A DNA stretch of 64,000 bases from Ancylomarina salipaludis (GTDB taxonomy: Bacteria; Bacteroidota; Bacteroidia; Bacteroidales; Marinifilaceae). The notes under the pieces are model-generated. The model saw only the letters and a program-made list of their open reading frames with translations, made no database searches and had not been told where the DNA came from. A program made the translations under genes and the position numbers. Location of the stretch: the NCBI RefSeq assembly GCF_004122035.1, contig NZ_SAXA01000009.1, forward strand, positions 1 to 64,000, written 5' to 3'. This document shows, in pieces, positions 45,345 to 54,310 of the stretch; positions within the stretch are counted from its first letter, which is position 1, and the number at the start of each line of letters is the position of its first letter.

Positions 45345-46331
45345 TTATTTTACACCAGCAGTAAGCATTTCCTTAATGCCTCCAATCGAGCTTAAAACGC
45401 CTGTTGCTTCGTATGGCAGATAGATAACCTTATTATCTTTTCCACTCACCATTTCTTTAAGCGTATCGATATAACGAACAGCAATCAGGTAATTGGCAGG
45501 ATCTCCGCCCTCCTGGCTAATCGCTTCGGTAATTCTCTGAATGGCTTCCGCTTCAGCAATTGCTTTCTTAATTCGGGCTTGCGCCTCACCCTCGGCTCTT
45601 AGAATTTTCGATTGCTTTTCACCTTCAGCCTTATTAATTTCAGATTCTTTAATCCCTTCGGCTTCAAGAATACTTGCGCGTTTCATTCCTTCAGCTTCGA
45701 GAATAGCTGCCCGACGATCACGCTCAGCACGCATCTGTTTTTCCATGGCAGCAATAATATCCTGTGGCGGGTTAATGTCCTGCAACTCCACACGATTGAC
45801 TTTTACACCCCACTTGTTTGTGGCATCGTCAAGAATTCCTCTAAGTTTTGTATTTATGGTATCTCGGGAAGTTAATGTTTGATCCAATTCTAATTCCCCA
45901 ATCACATTTCTTAAGGTTGTTTGTGTCAATTTTTCAATGGCATCGGGTAGATTTTCAATTTCATAAATTGATTTAACCGGATCCATGATTTGAAAGTATA
46001 ATAAGGCATTGATTTGAACCCCTACATTATCCTTTGTGATCACGTTTTGTTTTGGGAAATCATACACGGTTTCTCTTAAATCAATACGCGCTTTATTTTT
46101 AAACATGACAACTTTTTGTCCGTTAAAATCTTCTTTAACATAGCGCCAGACAATATCTCTTGTCTGATCGAAAATAGGAATAATGATATTTATTCCCGAT
46201 TGAAGGGTCCTGTTGTATTTTCCAAGACGTTCAATTATAATTGTTTCGGATTGACGAACAATTTTTAGGCCTGAAGCCATAAAGATGATGACTAAAAGAG
46301 CAATCGCTCCAGCCAGGATAATTCCACCCAT
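45345..46331 (-). CDS. stomatin/QmcA-like SPFH protein
   Basis: 328-aa SPFH (band 7) protein with one N-terminal membrane helix (~4-20), GLKIVRQSETIIIERLGKYNRTL, YDFPKQNVITKDNVGVQINALLYFQI, the family signature TLRNVIGELELDQTLTSRDTIN (within 150-172) and a C-terminal alanine/glutamate-rich coiled coil with EAEG repeats. Bacterial QmcA/YbbK types pair with an NfeD protein, and such a gene lies 8 bases upstream. The pair is thought to keep membrane proteins in order at microdomains. Confidence 0.95.
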   Translation of the reverse strand: MGGIILAGAIALLVIIFMASGLKIVRQSETIIIERLGKYNRTLQSGINIIIPIFDQTRDIVWRYVKEDFNGQKVVMFKNKARIDLRETVYDFPKQNVITKDNVGVQINALLYFQIMDPVKSIYEIENLPDAIEKLTQTTLRNVIGELELDQTLTSRDTINTKLRGILDDATNKWGVKVNRVELQDINPPQDIIAAMEKQMRAERDRRAAILEAEGMKRASILEAEGIKESEINKAEGEKQSKILRAEGEAQARIKKAIAEAEAIQRITEAISQEGGDPANYLIAVRYIDTLKEMVSGKDNKVIYLPYEATGVLSSIGGIKEMLTAGVK

Positions 46332-46339
46332 ACTAAACT

Positions 46340-46774
46340 TTATTTTACGGTTAAAACAATACTTTCATAACTCACTATGGTCACAATTTGCCCTTGATGG
46401 ATTTCCTGTCCATCAAAAGATGTTGCTTTCCAATTATCCCCATCTATCTCAACGCGACCGCTTCTTTTCTTGTGATTGATGGTTTCAACCACTCTTGCTT
46501 TTTTACCTATAAGAGCATCAGCATTGGTGTTGATATATGCTTTTGATCTTAGAATAAATTTTTGTGCAAATGGGCGAATAAAGAAGAGGCTTAGAAATGT
46601 AAAAACTGAAAATAACACGAGTTGCTGTGTGATATCCAGCCCCCAATATGCACCGATTCCGGTGACCAAAGCTCCCGTTCCAATACAGACTGCAACGAAG
46701 CTTGTCATAAATATTTCAATTATGAATAAAAGGACTGCAGCGAGCAACCATATGTGCCAAATTTCAATTTCCAT
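46340..46774 (-). CDS. NfeD-like membrane protein
   Basis: 144-aa protein with membrane helices at ~7-22, ~25-45 and ~50-68, followed by an OB-fold domain (~80-144: GKKARVVETINHKKRSGRVEIDG, GDNWKATSFDGQEIHQGQIVTIV in two parts). It matches the short NfeD (YbbL) class without the protease domain. Located directly upstream of the stomatin-like gene (8-base gap), the usual partner arrangement. Confidence 0.93.
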   Translation of the reverse strand: MEIEIWHIWLLAAVLLFIIEIFMTSFVAVCIGTGALVTGIGAYWGLDITQQLVLFSVFTFLSLFFIRPFAQKFILRSKAYINTNADALIGKKARVVETINHKKRSGRVEIDGDNWKATSFDGQEIHQGQIVTIVSYESIVLTVK

Positions 46775-46988
46775 ACTTAGAATCTTAATTAATATGTAAA
46801 TTTAAATTATAGAACTAAAAAAAACTACTGTCAAATCTGTCAAGTTTGTCAGAAGGGGGCTTTCTTCTTTATTTTGAAAGGGAATAATTGTATTTTTAGC
46901 AGTTATTTCTTGAGTATAAGGAATTGCCCATCATCTTTTGACAAATCCCTAATGTTTAATTCAGAACCACTGTGTGAAATTTAACTTT

Positions 46989-48599
46989 ATGATATTTAAA
47001 AGGAATACGAAAAGAGATAAAGCTTACCTGAATTCTTTTGGGAAAATAAAAGAGGATGTGTTTAATTTCGATCAGATTGAAAGGTATTTTAGGAATAAAA
47101 AACATGAAGATTCATTTCAGGTTTTATCTGATAAAACCTGTCAGGATTTAGATTTCGATGAGTTATTTATGTTTGTTGACAGAACCCATTCCAAAATTGG
47201 GCAACAATATCTCTACGACAAACTTCGAAATATTCCGTCTGATCAGCATCATATTGAAAGGAATGAAGTGTTAATTCAGTTTTTTACGGACGATCCGGAG
47301 TTTCGAATTAAGACTCAAAAACAACTTGATAAGCTGAGTAAAGAAAATACACATTATATCACCTCTCTTTTTCAGGATGAACATATACAGGCTCCTAAAT
47401 GGTATTTTCTGATTCGTATTCTCTCTTTTACGAGTTTGTTATCAATTTTACTTTTCCCTTTTAACGGGCGGTTGTTTTTTGTTTTATTCGGTGTTTTTAT
47501 TGTTAATATTGGGATACACTATTGGAATAAGAAGAATCTGTATTATTATATCAAATCGATTCCACAGCTGTTAAAATTGACTGATACCGCTCGGGATCTC
47601 TTTGGTCAGGACTGTTTTAAAAATATTGCTCCCAATCTTAATTCTTCCATCGCCACGATTGATAAACTTAGGTTTAGAATGTCTCTTTTTAAATTGGGAG
47701 ACGATTTAGGGAGTGATATGGAGGCCTTATTTTGGTTTGTGATTGAATTGGTGAAAATTGTATTCATTCTGGAACCTCTTTTGTTATTTGGAATCTTGAG
47801 GCAACTGGATAAAAATAGAAGTGAGATAGAAGCCTTGTTTGTTTTTGTGGGTGAGATTGATGCTTTACTAAGTATTGCTTCTTTGAGAAAAAGTTCTGAG
47901 AATTATTGTATTCCTAAGGTATCTGAAGAAAAGTCCGATTTGTTAGCCGAAGAACTTTATCATCCTTTAATCCTCAATGCGGTAACCAATAGCATTCGAG
48001 TGAATGATAAGTCAATTTTATTGACAGGTTCAAACATGTCAGGTAAAACAACTTTCATTCGGACAATTGGAATCAATACCTTGACTGCTCTGACTCTTAA
48101 CACTTGTTTTGGTAAGGCTTTTTCTTTGCCACGAATGCGCATTTTTTCTGCCATTAGAATTAGTGATGACTTGCTTAATGATAAGAGTTATTATTTTGAA
48201 GAAGTCCTCACAATAAAGAAAATGATAGAGGTAAGCCAGTGTGGCAAAATGAATTTGTTTTTACTCGATGAGATTTTTAAAGGGACGAATACCATTGAAC
48301 GTATCTCAGCAGGGAAAGCGGTTTTATCATCATTAGCCCAATTGAACAATTTTGTTTTTGTATCGACACACGATATTGAATTAGCCGACTTGCTTCATAA
48401 CGAATACGAGCTTTATCATTTTAGTGAAATTGTAGGCAATAAAACGGTTGAGTTTGATTACAGACTTAAGGAAGGGAAATTAATGAACCGAAATGCCATT
48501 AAGATTCTTCAGATTAATGGTTATCCGGAATCGGTTATTCAAGAAGCTTATTCTTTAGCTTTGGAGATGGATGGGACTTTGTGTATGAATGATAAATAA
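46989..48599 (+). CDS. membrane-anchored MutS-like ATPase
   Basis: 536-aa MutS-related protein lacking the mismatch-recognition and connector domains. It keeps helical lever/clamp-like segments and the C-terminal ATPase: Walker A LLTGSNMSGKTTFIRTIG, the FSAIRISDDLLNDKSYYFEE segment, Walker B NLFLLDEIFKGTNTIERISAG and FVFVSTHDIEL. Two strongly hydrophobic helices at ~135-180 (LIRILSFTSLLSILLF, LFFVLFGVFIVNIGIHYW) interrupt the helical part, which means it is probably in the membrane. I used the ATG at 46989; a GTG five codons earlier is possible. Function unknown; not a mismatch repair protein. Confidence 0.88.
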   Translation: MIFKRNTKRDKAYLNSFGKIKEDVFNFDQIERYFRNKKHEDSFQVLSDKTCQDLDFDELFMFVDRTHSKIGQQYLYDKLRNIPSDQHHIERNEVLIQFFTDDPEFRIKTQKQLDKLSKENTHYITSLFQDEHIQAPKWYFLIRILSFTSLLSILLFPFNGRLFFVLFGVFIVNIGIHYWNKKNLYYYIKSIPQLLKLTDTARDLFGQDCFKNIAPNLNSSIATIDKLRFRMSLFKLGDDLGSDMEALFWFVIELVKIVFILEPLLLFGILRQLDKNRSEIEALFVFVGEIDALLSIASLRKSSENYCIPKVSEEKSDLLAEELYHPLILNAVTNSIRVNDKSILLTGSNMSGKTTFIRTIGINTLTALTLNTCFGKAFSLPRMRIFSAIRISDDLLNDKSYYFEEVLTIKKMIEVSQCGKMNLFLLDEIFKGTNTIERISAGKAVLSSLAQLNNFVFVSTHDIELADLLHNEYELYHFSEIVGNKTVEFDYRLKEGKLMNRNAIKILQINGYPESVIQEAYSLALEMDGTLCMNDK

Positions 48600-48731
48600 T
48601 TGGAAGTTGTTAAAATTGCCTTGTTTTTATCAAAATTAATTCTAAATAATTTTTAGAGATAAAGGATTTTATTTAGGTTTGTTAATTAAAAGACATTAGA
48701 GTCTGTTATTATAAAAAAAGTAAAACAAAAT

Positions 48732-49928
48732 ATGAATCCCTATACAAATAAAGAACACGAGGCTCTTCGTTTGAGAGTTAGAGAATTTGCCGAGACTGAA
48801 GTGAAAGCTTTGGCTGCCGATTTGGATGAGAAAGAAGAATTTAGTGCGCAATTAACACGAAGGATGGGTGAATTGGGCTTATTTGGAATTTATATTCCTC
48901 AGAAATATGGTGGACAAGGCAAGGATTATTTATCGCTGCTGATAGCCGTTGAAGAATTGGCGAGAGTAGATGCGTCACAGGCGTCAACATTGGCTGCTCA
49001 TAACTCACTTGGTATTGGACCCGTTTATCATTTTGGAACTGAGGAACAAAAACAGAATTTTTTACCTCCTTTAACCACTGGTGAACATGTTTGGGCTTTT
49101 GGTCTGACAGAAGAAAATGCAGGGTCAGATTCCAGAGGAACTCAGTCGAGAGCCGAATTGATTAATGAGAACTGGCTGATTAACGGAACAAAGAAATTTA
49201 TATCAAATGCCTCTTCACAATCATCTTTGGGAGTTACTTTACAGGTGATTACGGATGAAAAAGAAGGTGAAAAGGAATTATCTGTTATCTTAGTTGAGAG
49301 AAAAACAGGAGGTTTTAAAGCCGAATCGATTAAAGGGAAGATGATGTGGCGCGCTTCTGACACGGGAGAACTCTCTTTTGAGAATTGCCAGGTCCCTAAG
49401 TCTAACTTACTAGGAGAATTGGGACAGGGAGCTAAAATCATGCTGAAAACCCTTGATTCAGGACGATTAACAATTGCTGCCATGGGCTTAGGATTGGCAC
49501 AGGGAGCTTATGAAGAAGCTTTAAAATATGCCAATAAGCGTGAGCAATTTGGGAAACCTATTGTTAACTTTCAGGCCATTGCTTTTAAATTAGCCGATAT
49601 GGCGACCAAGATTGAAGCAGCACGTTCACTGTTGTATCAGGCCTGTTGGTTGAAGGATAATGGGTATGAATTTGGGAAACATGCCGCCATGGCAAAATTG
49701 TTTTGCTCTGAAATTGCCAGAGAAGTGGCGACAGAAGCCGTGCAGATTCACGGTGCTCATGGCCTTTTAAAGTCTTCTGAAGTGGAACGCTTTTATCGCG
49801 ACCAGCGTATGTTGGAAATTGGTGAAGGAACTTCAGAAATATTGCGATTGGTTATATCAAGACATATTACAAGTAAAAAGGTTAAAGTAGAAGACGATAA
49901 AGCTAGATTAGTTTGCAGTGATAACTGA
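48732..49928 (+). CDS. acyl-CoA dehydrogenase
   Basis: 398-aa flavoprotein oxidising acyl-CoA thioesters. FAD/substrate segments FGLTEENAGSDSRGTQSRAE, INGTKKFISNAS, GRLTIAAMGLGLAQGAYEEALKY (part of the middle domain) and KREQFGKPIVNFQAI. The catalytic base is Glu365 in EIGEGTSEILR, the position used by short/medium-chain enzymes. 21 bases before fni, so it heads the mevalonate-pathway cluster. Chain-length preference and any link to isoprenoid supply (for example leucine breakdown to HMG-CoA) are inference. Confidence 0.95.
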   Translation: MNPYTNKEHEALRLRVREFAETEVKALAADLDEKEEFSAQLTRRMGELGLFGIYIPQKYGGQGKDYLSLLIAVEELARVDASQASTLAAHNSLGIGPVYHFGTEEQKQNFLPPLTTGEHVWAFGLTEENAGSDSRGTQSRAELINENWLINGTKKFISNASSQSSLGVTLQVITDEKEGEKELSVILVERKTGGFKAESIKGKMMWRASDTGELSFENCQVPKSNLLGELGQGAKIMLKTLDSGRLTIAAMGLGLAQGAYEEALKYANKREQFGKPIVNFQAIAFKLADMATKIEAARSLLYQACWLKDNGYEFGKHAAMAKLFCSEIAREVATEAVQIHGAHGLLKSSEVERFYRDQRMLEIGEGTSEILRLVISRHITSKKVKVEDDKARLVCSDN

Positions 49929-49949
49929 TAACCGAAAACAGATAGAATA

Positions 49950-50942
49950 ATGACTGACAGAAAACGAGACCATATTGATTTGGCTTTCCGTTCGCATATG
50001 GAAAATGCATTGGCTGATAAACGGTTCTATTATGAACCTTTATTAAGTGCTCATCCTGATAAGGAGCTTGAACCTTTCGGGTTTTTAGGCAAGCAATTGT
50101 GTACCCCAATTTGGGTGTCAAGCATGACCGGGGGAACGGAAAAAGCAGCTAAAATCAATTTGAATTTGGCTCGTGCCTGTGCACAGTTTGGAATGGGAAT
50201 GGGACTAGGGTCTTGCCGTTCTTTATTGGATAGTAAGGCTCATTTTGCTGATTTCGATATACGTTCTGTTATGGGGGATGATTTGCCTTTGTATGCGAAT
50301 TTAGGCATCTGTCAGATTGAAACATTGATTAAAGATAAAGCCCTTGACAAGATTGAAGCGATGCTTCAAAACCTGAGAGCCGATGGTTTAATTGTTCACA
50401 TTAATCCCATGCAAGAGAGTTTGCAGCCTGAGGGTGATCGCTTGTATCGTTCTCCGATTGAGACGCTGAAGGACTTAATGTCGCAAATACAATTGCCCCT
50501 GATTGTAAAAGAAGTTGGACAAGGGATGGGGCCCAAAAGTTTGGAGGCTTTGATGAACTTACCTCTTCAGGCTATTGAGTTTGGGGCATTTGGAGGAACC
50601 AATTTTGCTAAACTTGAGTTGATGCGTCATCCTGAAAAAGCAGGAATGGTTTTGGAGGGTTTGAGTGAGATTGGACACAATGCTGAAGAAATGCTTGAAT
50701 GGACCAATCGTATTTATGAAACCAGTAAATCGGTTCAGTGTAAAGAGCTTATCATATCAGGTGGTATATCATCTTGTTTAGATGGTTATTATCTGATGAA
50801 AAAAAGTAAAATGCCTGCTATTTACGGGCAAGCATCGGCTTTGTTGAAGCATGCTCAGGGTGAGTATGCTGACTTAGAGCGATACATTCAGAGTCAGATA
50901 AAAGGTCTTCAGTTGGCTGAAGCCTATTTGGATCTGCGTTAG
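49950..50942 (+). CDS. fni: isopentenyl-diphosphate delta-isomerase, type 2
   Basis: 330-aa FMN-dependent type 2 IDI interconverting IPP and DMAPP. Features: RKRDHIDLAF, WVSSMTGGTEKAAKINLNLA, GMGLGSCRSLL, HINPMQESLQPEGDR, LPLIVKEVGQGM and SGGISSCLDGYYLMKKSKM (the FMN-phosphate region). It is unrelated to the Nudix-type enzyme. It lies between acyl-CoA dehydrogenase and HMG-CoA reductase in the mevalonate cluster, where its product ratio serves prenyl chain synthesis. Confidence 0.95.
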   Translation: MTDRKRDHIDLAFRSHMENALADKRFYYEPLLSAHPDKELEPFGFLGKQLCTPIWVSSMTGGTEKAAKINLNLARACAQFGMGMGLGSCRSLLDSKAHFADFDIRSVMGDDLPLYANLGICQIETLIKDKALDKIEAMLQNLRADGLIVHINPMQESLQPEGDRLYRSPIETLKDLMSQIQLPLIVKEVGQGMGPKSLEALMNLPLQAIEFGAFGGTNFAKLELMRHPEKAGMVLEGLSEIGHNAEEMLEWTNRIYETSKSVQCKELIISGGISSCLDGYYLMKKSKMPAIYGQASALLKHAQGEYADLERYIQSQIKGLQLAEAYLDLR

Positions 50943-50979
50943 CCGAATAAGAATTTAAGTGTAGTAAAGCTATATCCTT

Positions 50980-52305
50980 ATGGAGAATAAGATAATAAAA
51001 GGGTTTTCGAAACTGTCACGGATTGAGAAGTTGAAATACCTGGGAGAGATTAGTGGGAAAGGCGATCAGATTGAAGCCGATTTGGATTATTTCAGATTGA
51101 ATGATCTGGAACAACAAAGTCTGTTGGATGAAATCAGTGAAAACACATTGTCTAACTTTTTTCTTCCCTTTGGAATTGCGCCTAATTTTGTAATCAACAA
51201 TAAGGTTTACCATCTTCCTATGGTGACTGAGGAAAGCTCTGTGATTGCAGCAGCTTCTCGTTCGGCCAAGTTTTGGGCAGGCAGAGGTGGTTTTCATGCC
51301 AGAATTGTTTCTGTGGAAAAAACGGGGCAGGTTCACTTCATGTGGCAGGGGAAAAGCGATCGGTTAAAGCAAGTTTTCCCTGATTTGAAGAAGGAGTTAA
51401 TGTGCGCTACACATAGCCTGACGACGAATATGCGACGCCGTGGCGGTGGCATTCTTGATGTGTCGTTAATCGATATGAGTCATGAGTTGGAGAACTATTA
51501 TCAACTGCATGTGAGTTTTGACACTCTGGATGCCATGGGGGCTAACTTCATCAATTCTTGTCTGGAAATGATGGCTGGTACACTTGAAAGCTTTATCCGT
51601 AATCAAAAGGATTGGACAGTAGAGGAACGTGAATGTGAAATTGTCATGTCTATTTTATCAAACTACACACCAGATTGCCTGGTGGAATGTTGGATTGAGT
51701 GCGATATTAAAGATCTTGATGGTGTTTACGATGGCATGTCCGGAGAGGTATTTGCCAATAAATTTTTAAAGGCAACTCAAATTGCTGAGCTTGATGTTTA
51801 CAGGGCTTGTACGCATAATAAAGGGATTTTAAATGGTGTGGATGCCGTGGTTTTGGCAACAGGAAATGATTTTAGAGCTGTTGAGGCCAATGCGCACGTC
51901 TGGGCATCACAAACTGGAAAATATAAGAGTCTGACTAAGGCTGAAATTAGTGACGGACGTTTTCGTTACGAATTGAAATTACCTCTTGCCCTAGGTACGG
52001 TTGGCGGTCTAACCAAACTGCATCCTTTGGCAAAATTGGGCTTGGAACTTTTAGGCGATCCTTCTTCGAGAGATTTGATGATGCTGACTGCCGCGGCCGG
52101 ATTGGCTAATAATTTTGGAGCGATTCGCTCATTGGTAACGACAGGTATTCAGCATGGTCATATGAAGATGCACCTTTCAAACCTTTTGAATGCTTTTAAT
52201 GCCAATAAAGCTGAGAAATTGATGGCTAAAACCCGATTTGCTCAATCAACGGTGAGCTACAGTGAGGTTGAAAATTTTCTGAATACACTTAGAAACACTA
52301 AATAA
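50980..52305 (+). CDS. mvaA: hydroxymethylglutaryl-CoA reductase, class II
   Basis: 441-aa enzyme reducing HMG-CoA to mevalonate. FFLPFGIAPNFVINNKVYHL, the catalytic Glu in MVTEESSVIAAASRSAKFW, the Asp/Asn region TLDAMGANFINSCLE, LATGNDFRAVEANAHVWAS, GTVGGLTKLHPLAK and GHMKMHLSNLL with the catalytic His. The sequence belongs to the bacterial class II group often labelled degradative, but its neighbours are biosynthetic. In this cluster it therefore most likely feeds isoprenoid synthesis. It overlaps nothing and stops 7 bases before the GHMP kinase. Confidence 0.95.
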   Translation: MENKIIKGFSKLSRIEKLKYLGEISGKGDQIEADLDYFRLNDLEQQSLLDEISENTLSNFFLPFGIAPNFVINNKVYHLPMVTEESSVIAAASRSAKFWAGRGGFHARIVSVEKTGQVHFMWQGKSDRLKQVFPDLKKELMCATHSLTTNMRRRGGGILDVSLIDMSHELENYYQLHVSFDTLDAMGANFINSCLEMMAGTLESFIRNQKDWTVEERECEIVMSILSNYTPDCLVECWIECDIKDLDGVYDGMSGEVFANKFLKATQIAELDVYRACTHNKGILNGVDAVVLATGNDFRAVEANAHVWASQTGKYKSLTKAEISDGRFRYELKLPLALGTVGGLTKLHPLAKLGLELLGDPSSRDLMMLTAAAGLANNFGAIRSLVTTGIQHGHMKMHLSNLLNAFNANKAEKLMAKTRFAQSTVSYSEVENFLNTLRNTK

Positions 52306-52312
52306 ACAGGAT

Positions 52313-53248
52313 TTGGATCAAGCTCAGTATTTTTATTCGAATGGGAAACTCTTAATTACAGCAGAGTATTTGGTGCTAAAAGGTGCCTTGTCTTTGGCTA
52401 TCCCTACTCAGTATGGACAATCACTAGCTGTCTACCCCCAATCAGATGAAGGTCTGACCTGGCAGGCATTTGAGAATGAGAATCAATGGCTGAATTTTTA
52501 TTTTTCTGTTGATGAAATATTAAATTCAGAAAATGATATATCCGTTGAAAAAGCATTTATTCTTGAGCTTTTACGGCAAGCCATGATTTTGAATCCCGAT
52601 TTTCTTAAGAAATCTCAGTTTAAATTGGAAACCCGACTGAATTTCAATCGAAATTGGGGTTTGGGGTCCAGTTCCACTCTAATAAATAATTTGGCCCAAT
52701 GGGCTCAGGTTGATGCTTTTGATTTACTTGCCAAAGTTTCTAAGGCATCGGGTTACGATATTGCCTGCGCACAGAACGATACCCCCATCCTTTTTCAAAG
52801 ATCTAAAAATAGAATTTGGCACGAGGCCTGTATGTTTTCTCCCGAATTTAAAGAACAGATTTATTTTCTGTACTTAGGTAAAAAGCAAAAATCGGAGAAC
52901 GAAGTAAAACGATTTCTTAAGCAAGAGAAGGATTTTTCTTCTGAAATTCAGGAAATATCGGCCTTGTCTCTACATCTTCTCGATGCTGAAAAGGCAAAGG
53001 ATTTTGATAAGATTATTGAAGAGCACGAAGCAATTACCTCAAATTTATTAGGCATTCCGGCTTTGAAACAGAAAGCATTCTCTGATTTTGAAGGGTCGAT
53101 AAAATCTTTAGGTGCCTGGGGGGGAGATTTTGCTATGATTCGGAGTGATTGGGATAAAAGAAGATTAACAAATTATTTTGAATCTAAAGGCCTTGAAACC
53201 CTTATTCCTTGGGAGAATATGGTGCTCGAAGATGAAAATGAGGTGTAA
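52313..53248 (+). CDS. GYDIA family GHMP kinase
   Basis: 311-aa GHMP-superfamily kinase. N-terminal FYSNGKLLITAEYLVLKGALSLA, the ATP-binding glycine/serine loop NWGLGSSSTLINNLA, and SGYDIACAQ, the motif that gives the GYDIA family its name. The start is a TTG 7 bases after the HMG-CoA reductase stop; no ATG is near. Position between HMG-CoA reductase and mvaD, with a separate mevalonate kinase later, makes it the obvious candidate for the phosphomevalonate kinase step, which no other gene here covers. That assignment is inference. Confidence 0.88.
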   Translation: MDQAQYFYSNGKLLITAEYLVLKGALSLAIPTQYGQSLAVYPQSDEGLTWQAFENENQWLNFYFSVDEILNSENDISVEKAFILELLRQAMILNPDFLKKSQFKLETRLNFNRNWGLGSSSTLINNLAQWAQVDAFDLLAKVSKASGYDIACAQNDTPILFQRSKNRIWHEACMFSPEFKEQIYFLYLGKKQKSENEVKRFLKQEKDFSSEIQEISALSLHLLDAEKAKDFDKIIEEHEAITSNLLGIPALKQKAFSDFEGSIKSLGAWGGDFAMIRSDWDKRRLTNYFESKGLETLIPWENMVLEDENEV

Positions 53249-53263
53249 AAAAAACAGATTAAA

Positions 53264-54301
53264 ATGGAAAATACAATCATATGGGAAAGTCCATCCAATA
53301 TTGCATTAATTAAATATTGGGGGAAAATGGGGGAACAACTCCCTTGTAATCCTTCTTTGAGTATGAGTTTAAAAGCGTCTGTATCTCGTTTTGAACTGAG
53401 CTATTCATTAAAAAAAGAAGGGGACAAAGATCTTGTCTATCTTTTTGAAGGGAAAGAAAATAACGCTTTTGAAGAAAAATTGAGCAGATTTATTGCCTCT
53501 CTTTCAAATGATTTACCATGTTTGGGGCGATATCGACTTAAGATATTAAGTTCAAATACTTTTCCTCATTCGGCAGGTATCGCCAGTTCAGCTTCTGCAA
53601 TGAGTGCTTTGGCTTTATGTCTTTGCAGCATGCAGGAGGCTATTGATGAAATGGAGATGCCCCGTGATTTTTTCCTTCAGAAAGCCAGTCGAATTGCCCG
53701 TTTAGGATCTGGTAGTGCCTCACGTTCAGTATTTGGACAATATGCCATTTGGGGTGAGGTTGAAGGGCAGACCGAAAGTTCAAACTATTTTGCAATTCCT
53801 TTTAAAGAGAACATTCATCCCGTTTTTCAGGAACTTCAGGATACCATTTTAATGATTGACTCCTCACCTAAGAAAGTTTCGAGTACCGCGGGGCATGGGC
53901 TGATGAAGAATCACCCCTATGCGGATGCCCGTTTTCATCAAGCTCGACTGAATATGGCCGATTTGTTGCTTGTTTTAGAAGAGGGGGATTTCGATAAGTT
54001 TGCACGTATTGTCGAGAACGAAGCCCTTAGTTTACATGGCTTGATGATGAGTTCAAATCCATCGTACACTTTATTAAAACCCAATACGCTCACTGCCATC
54101 GATCGAATTAAAGCTTTTCGTGATGCCAATCAATTACCGTTGTGTTTTACACTTGATGCGGGTCCTAATATTCATCTTTTGTATCCCAAAGCTGACGAAA
54201 AAGTCATTCAAAATTTTATACAAGAGGAATTGCTTGAGCTTTTGGAAGATGGTAAATATATTCAGGATGGTATGGGGAATGGCCCCACGAGAATTAAATA
54301 A
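53264..54301 (+). CDS. mvaD: diphosphomevalonate decarboxylase
   Basis: 345-aa GHMP-family enzyme converting mevalonate diphosphate to IPP. SPSNIALIKYWGK, PCNPSLSMSL, FPHSAGIASSASAMSALALC (phosphate-binding loop), GSGSASRSVFGQYAIWG and FTLDAGPNIHLLYP with the expected conserved Asp. Spacing: 15 bases after the GYDIA kinase and 9 bases before mevalonate kinase, so it sits inside one operon. Confidence 0.95.
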   Translation: MENTIIWESPSNIALIKYWGKMGEQLPCNPSLSMSLKASVSRFELSYSLKKEGDKDLVYLFEGKENNAFEEKLSRFIASLSNDLPCLGRYRLKILSSNTFPHSAGIASSASAMSALALCLCSMQEAIDEMEMPRDFFLQKASRIARLGSGSASRSVFGQYAIWGEVEGQTESSNYFAIPFKENIHPVFQELQDTILMIDSSPKKVSSTAGHGLMKNHPYADARFHQARLNMADLLLVLEEGDFDKFARIVENEALSLHGLMMSSNPSYTLLKPNTLTAIDRIKAFRDANQLPLCFTLDAGPNIHLLYPKADEKVIQNFIQEELLELLEDGKYIQDGMGNGPTRIK

Positions 54302-54310
54302 GACTTTACA

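Noticed and set aside
46974-46988. GTG start for the MutS-like gene
   Set aside because: The ATG five codons downstream gives an ordinary basic N-terminus; the extra five residues have no support.
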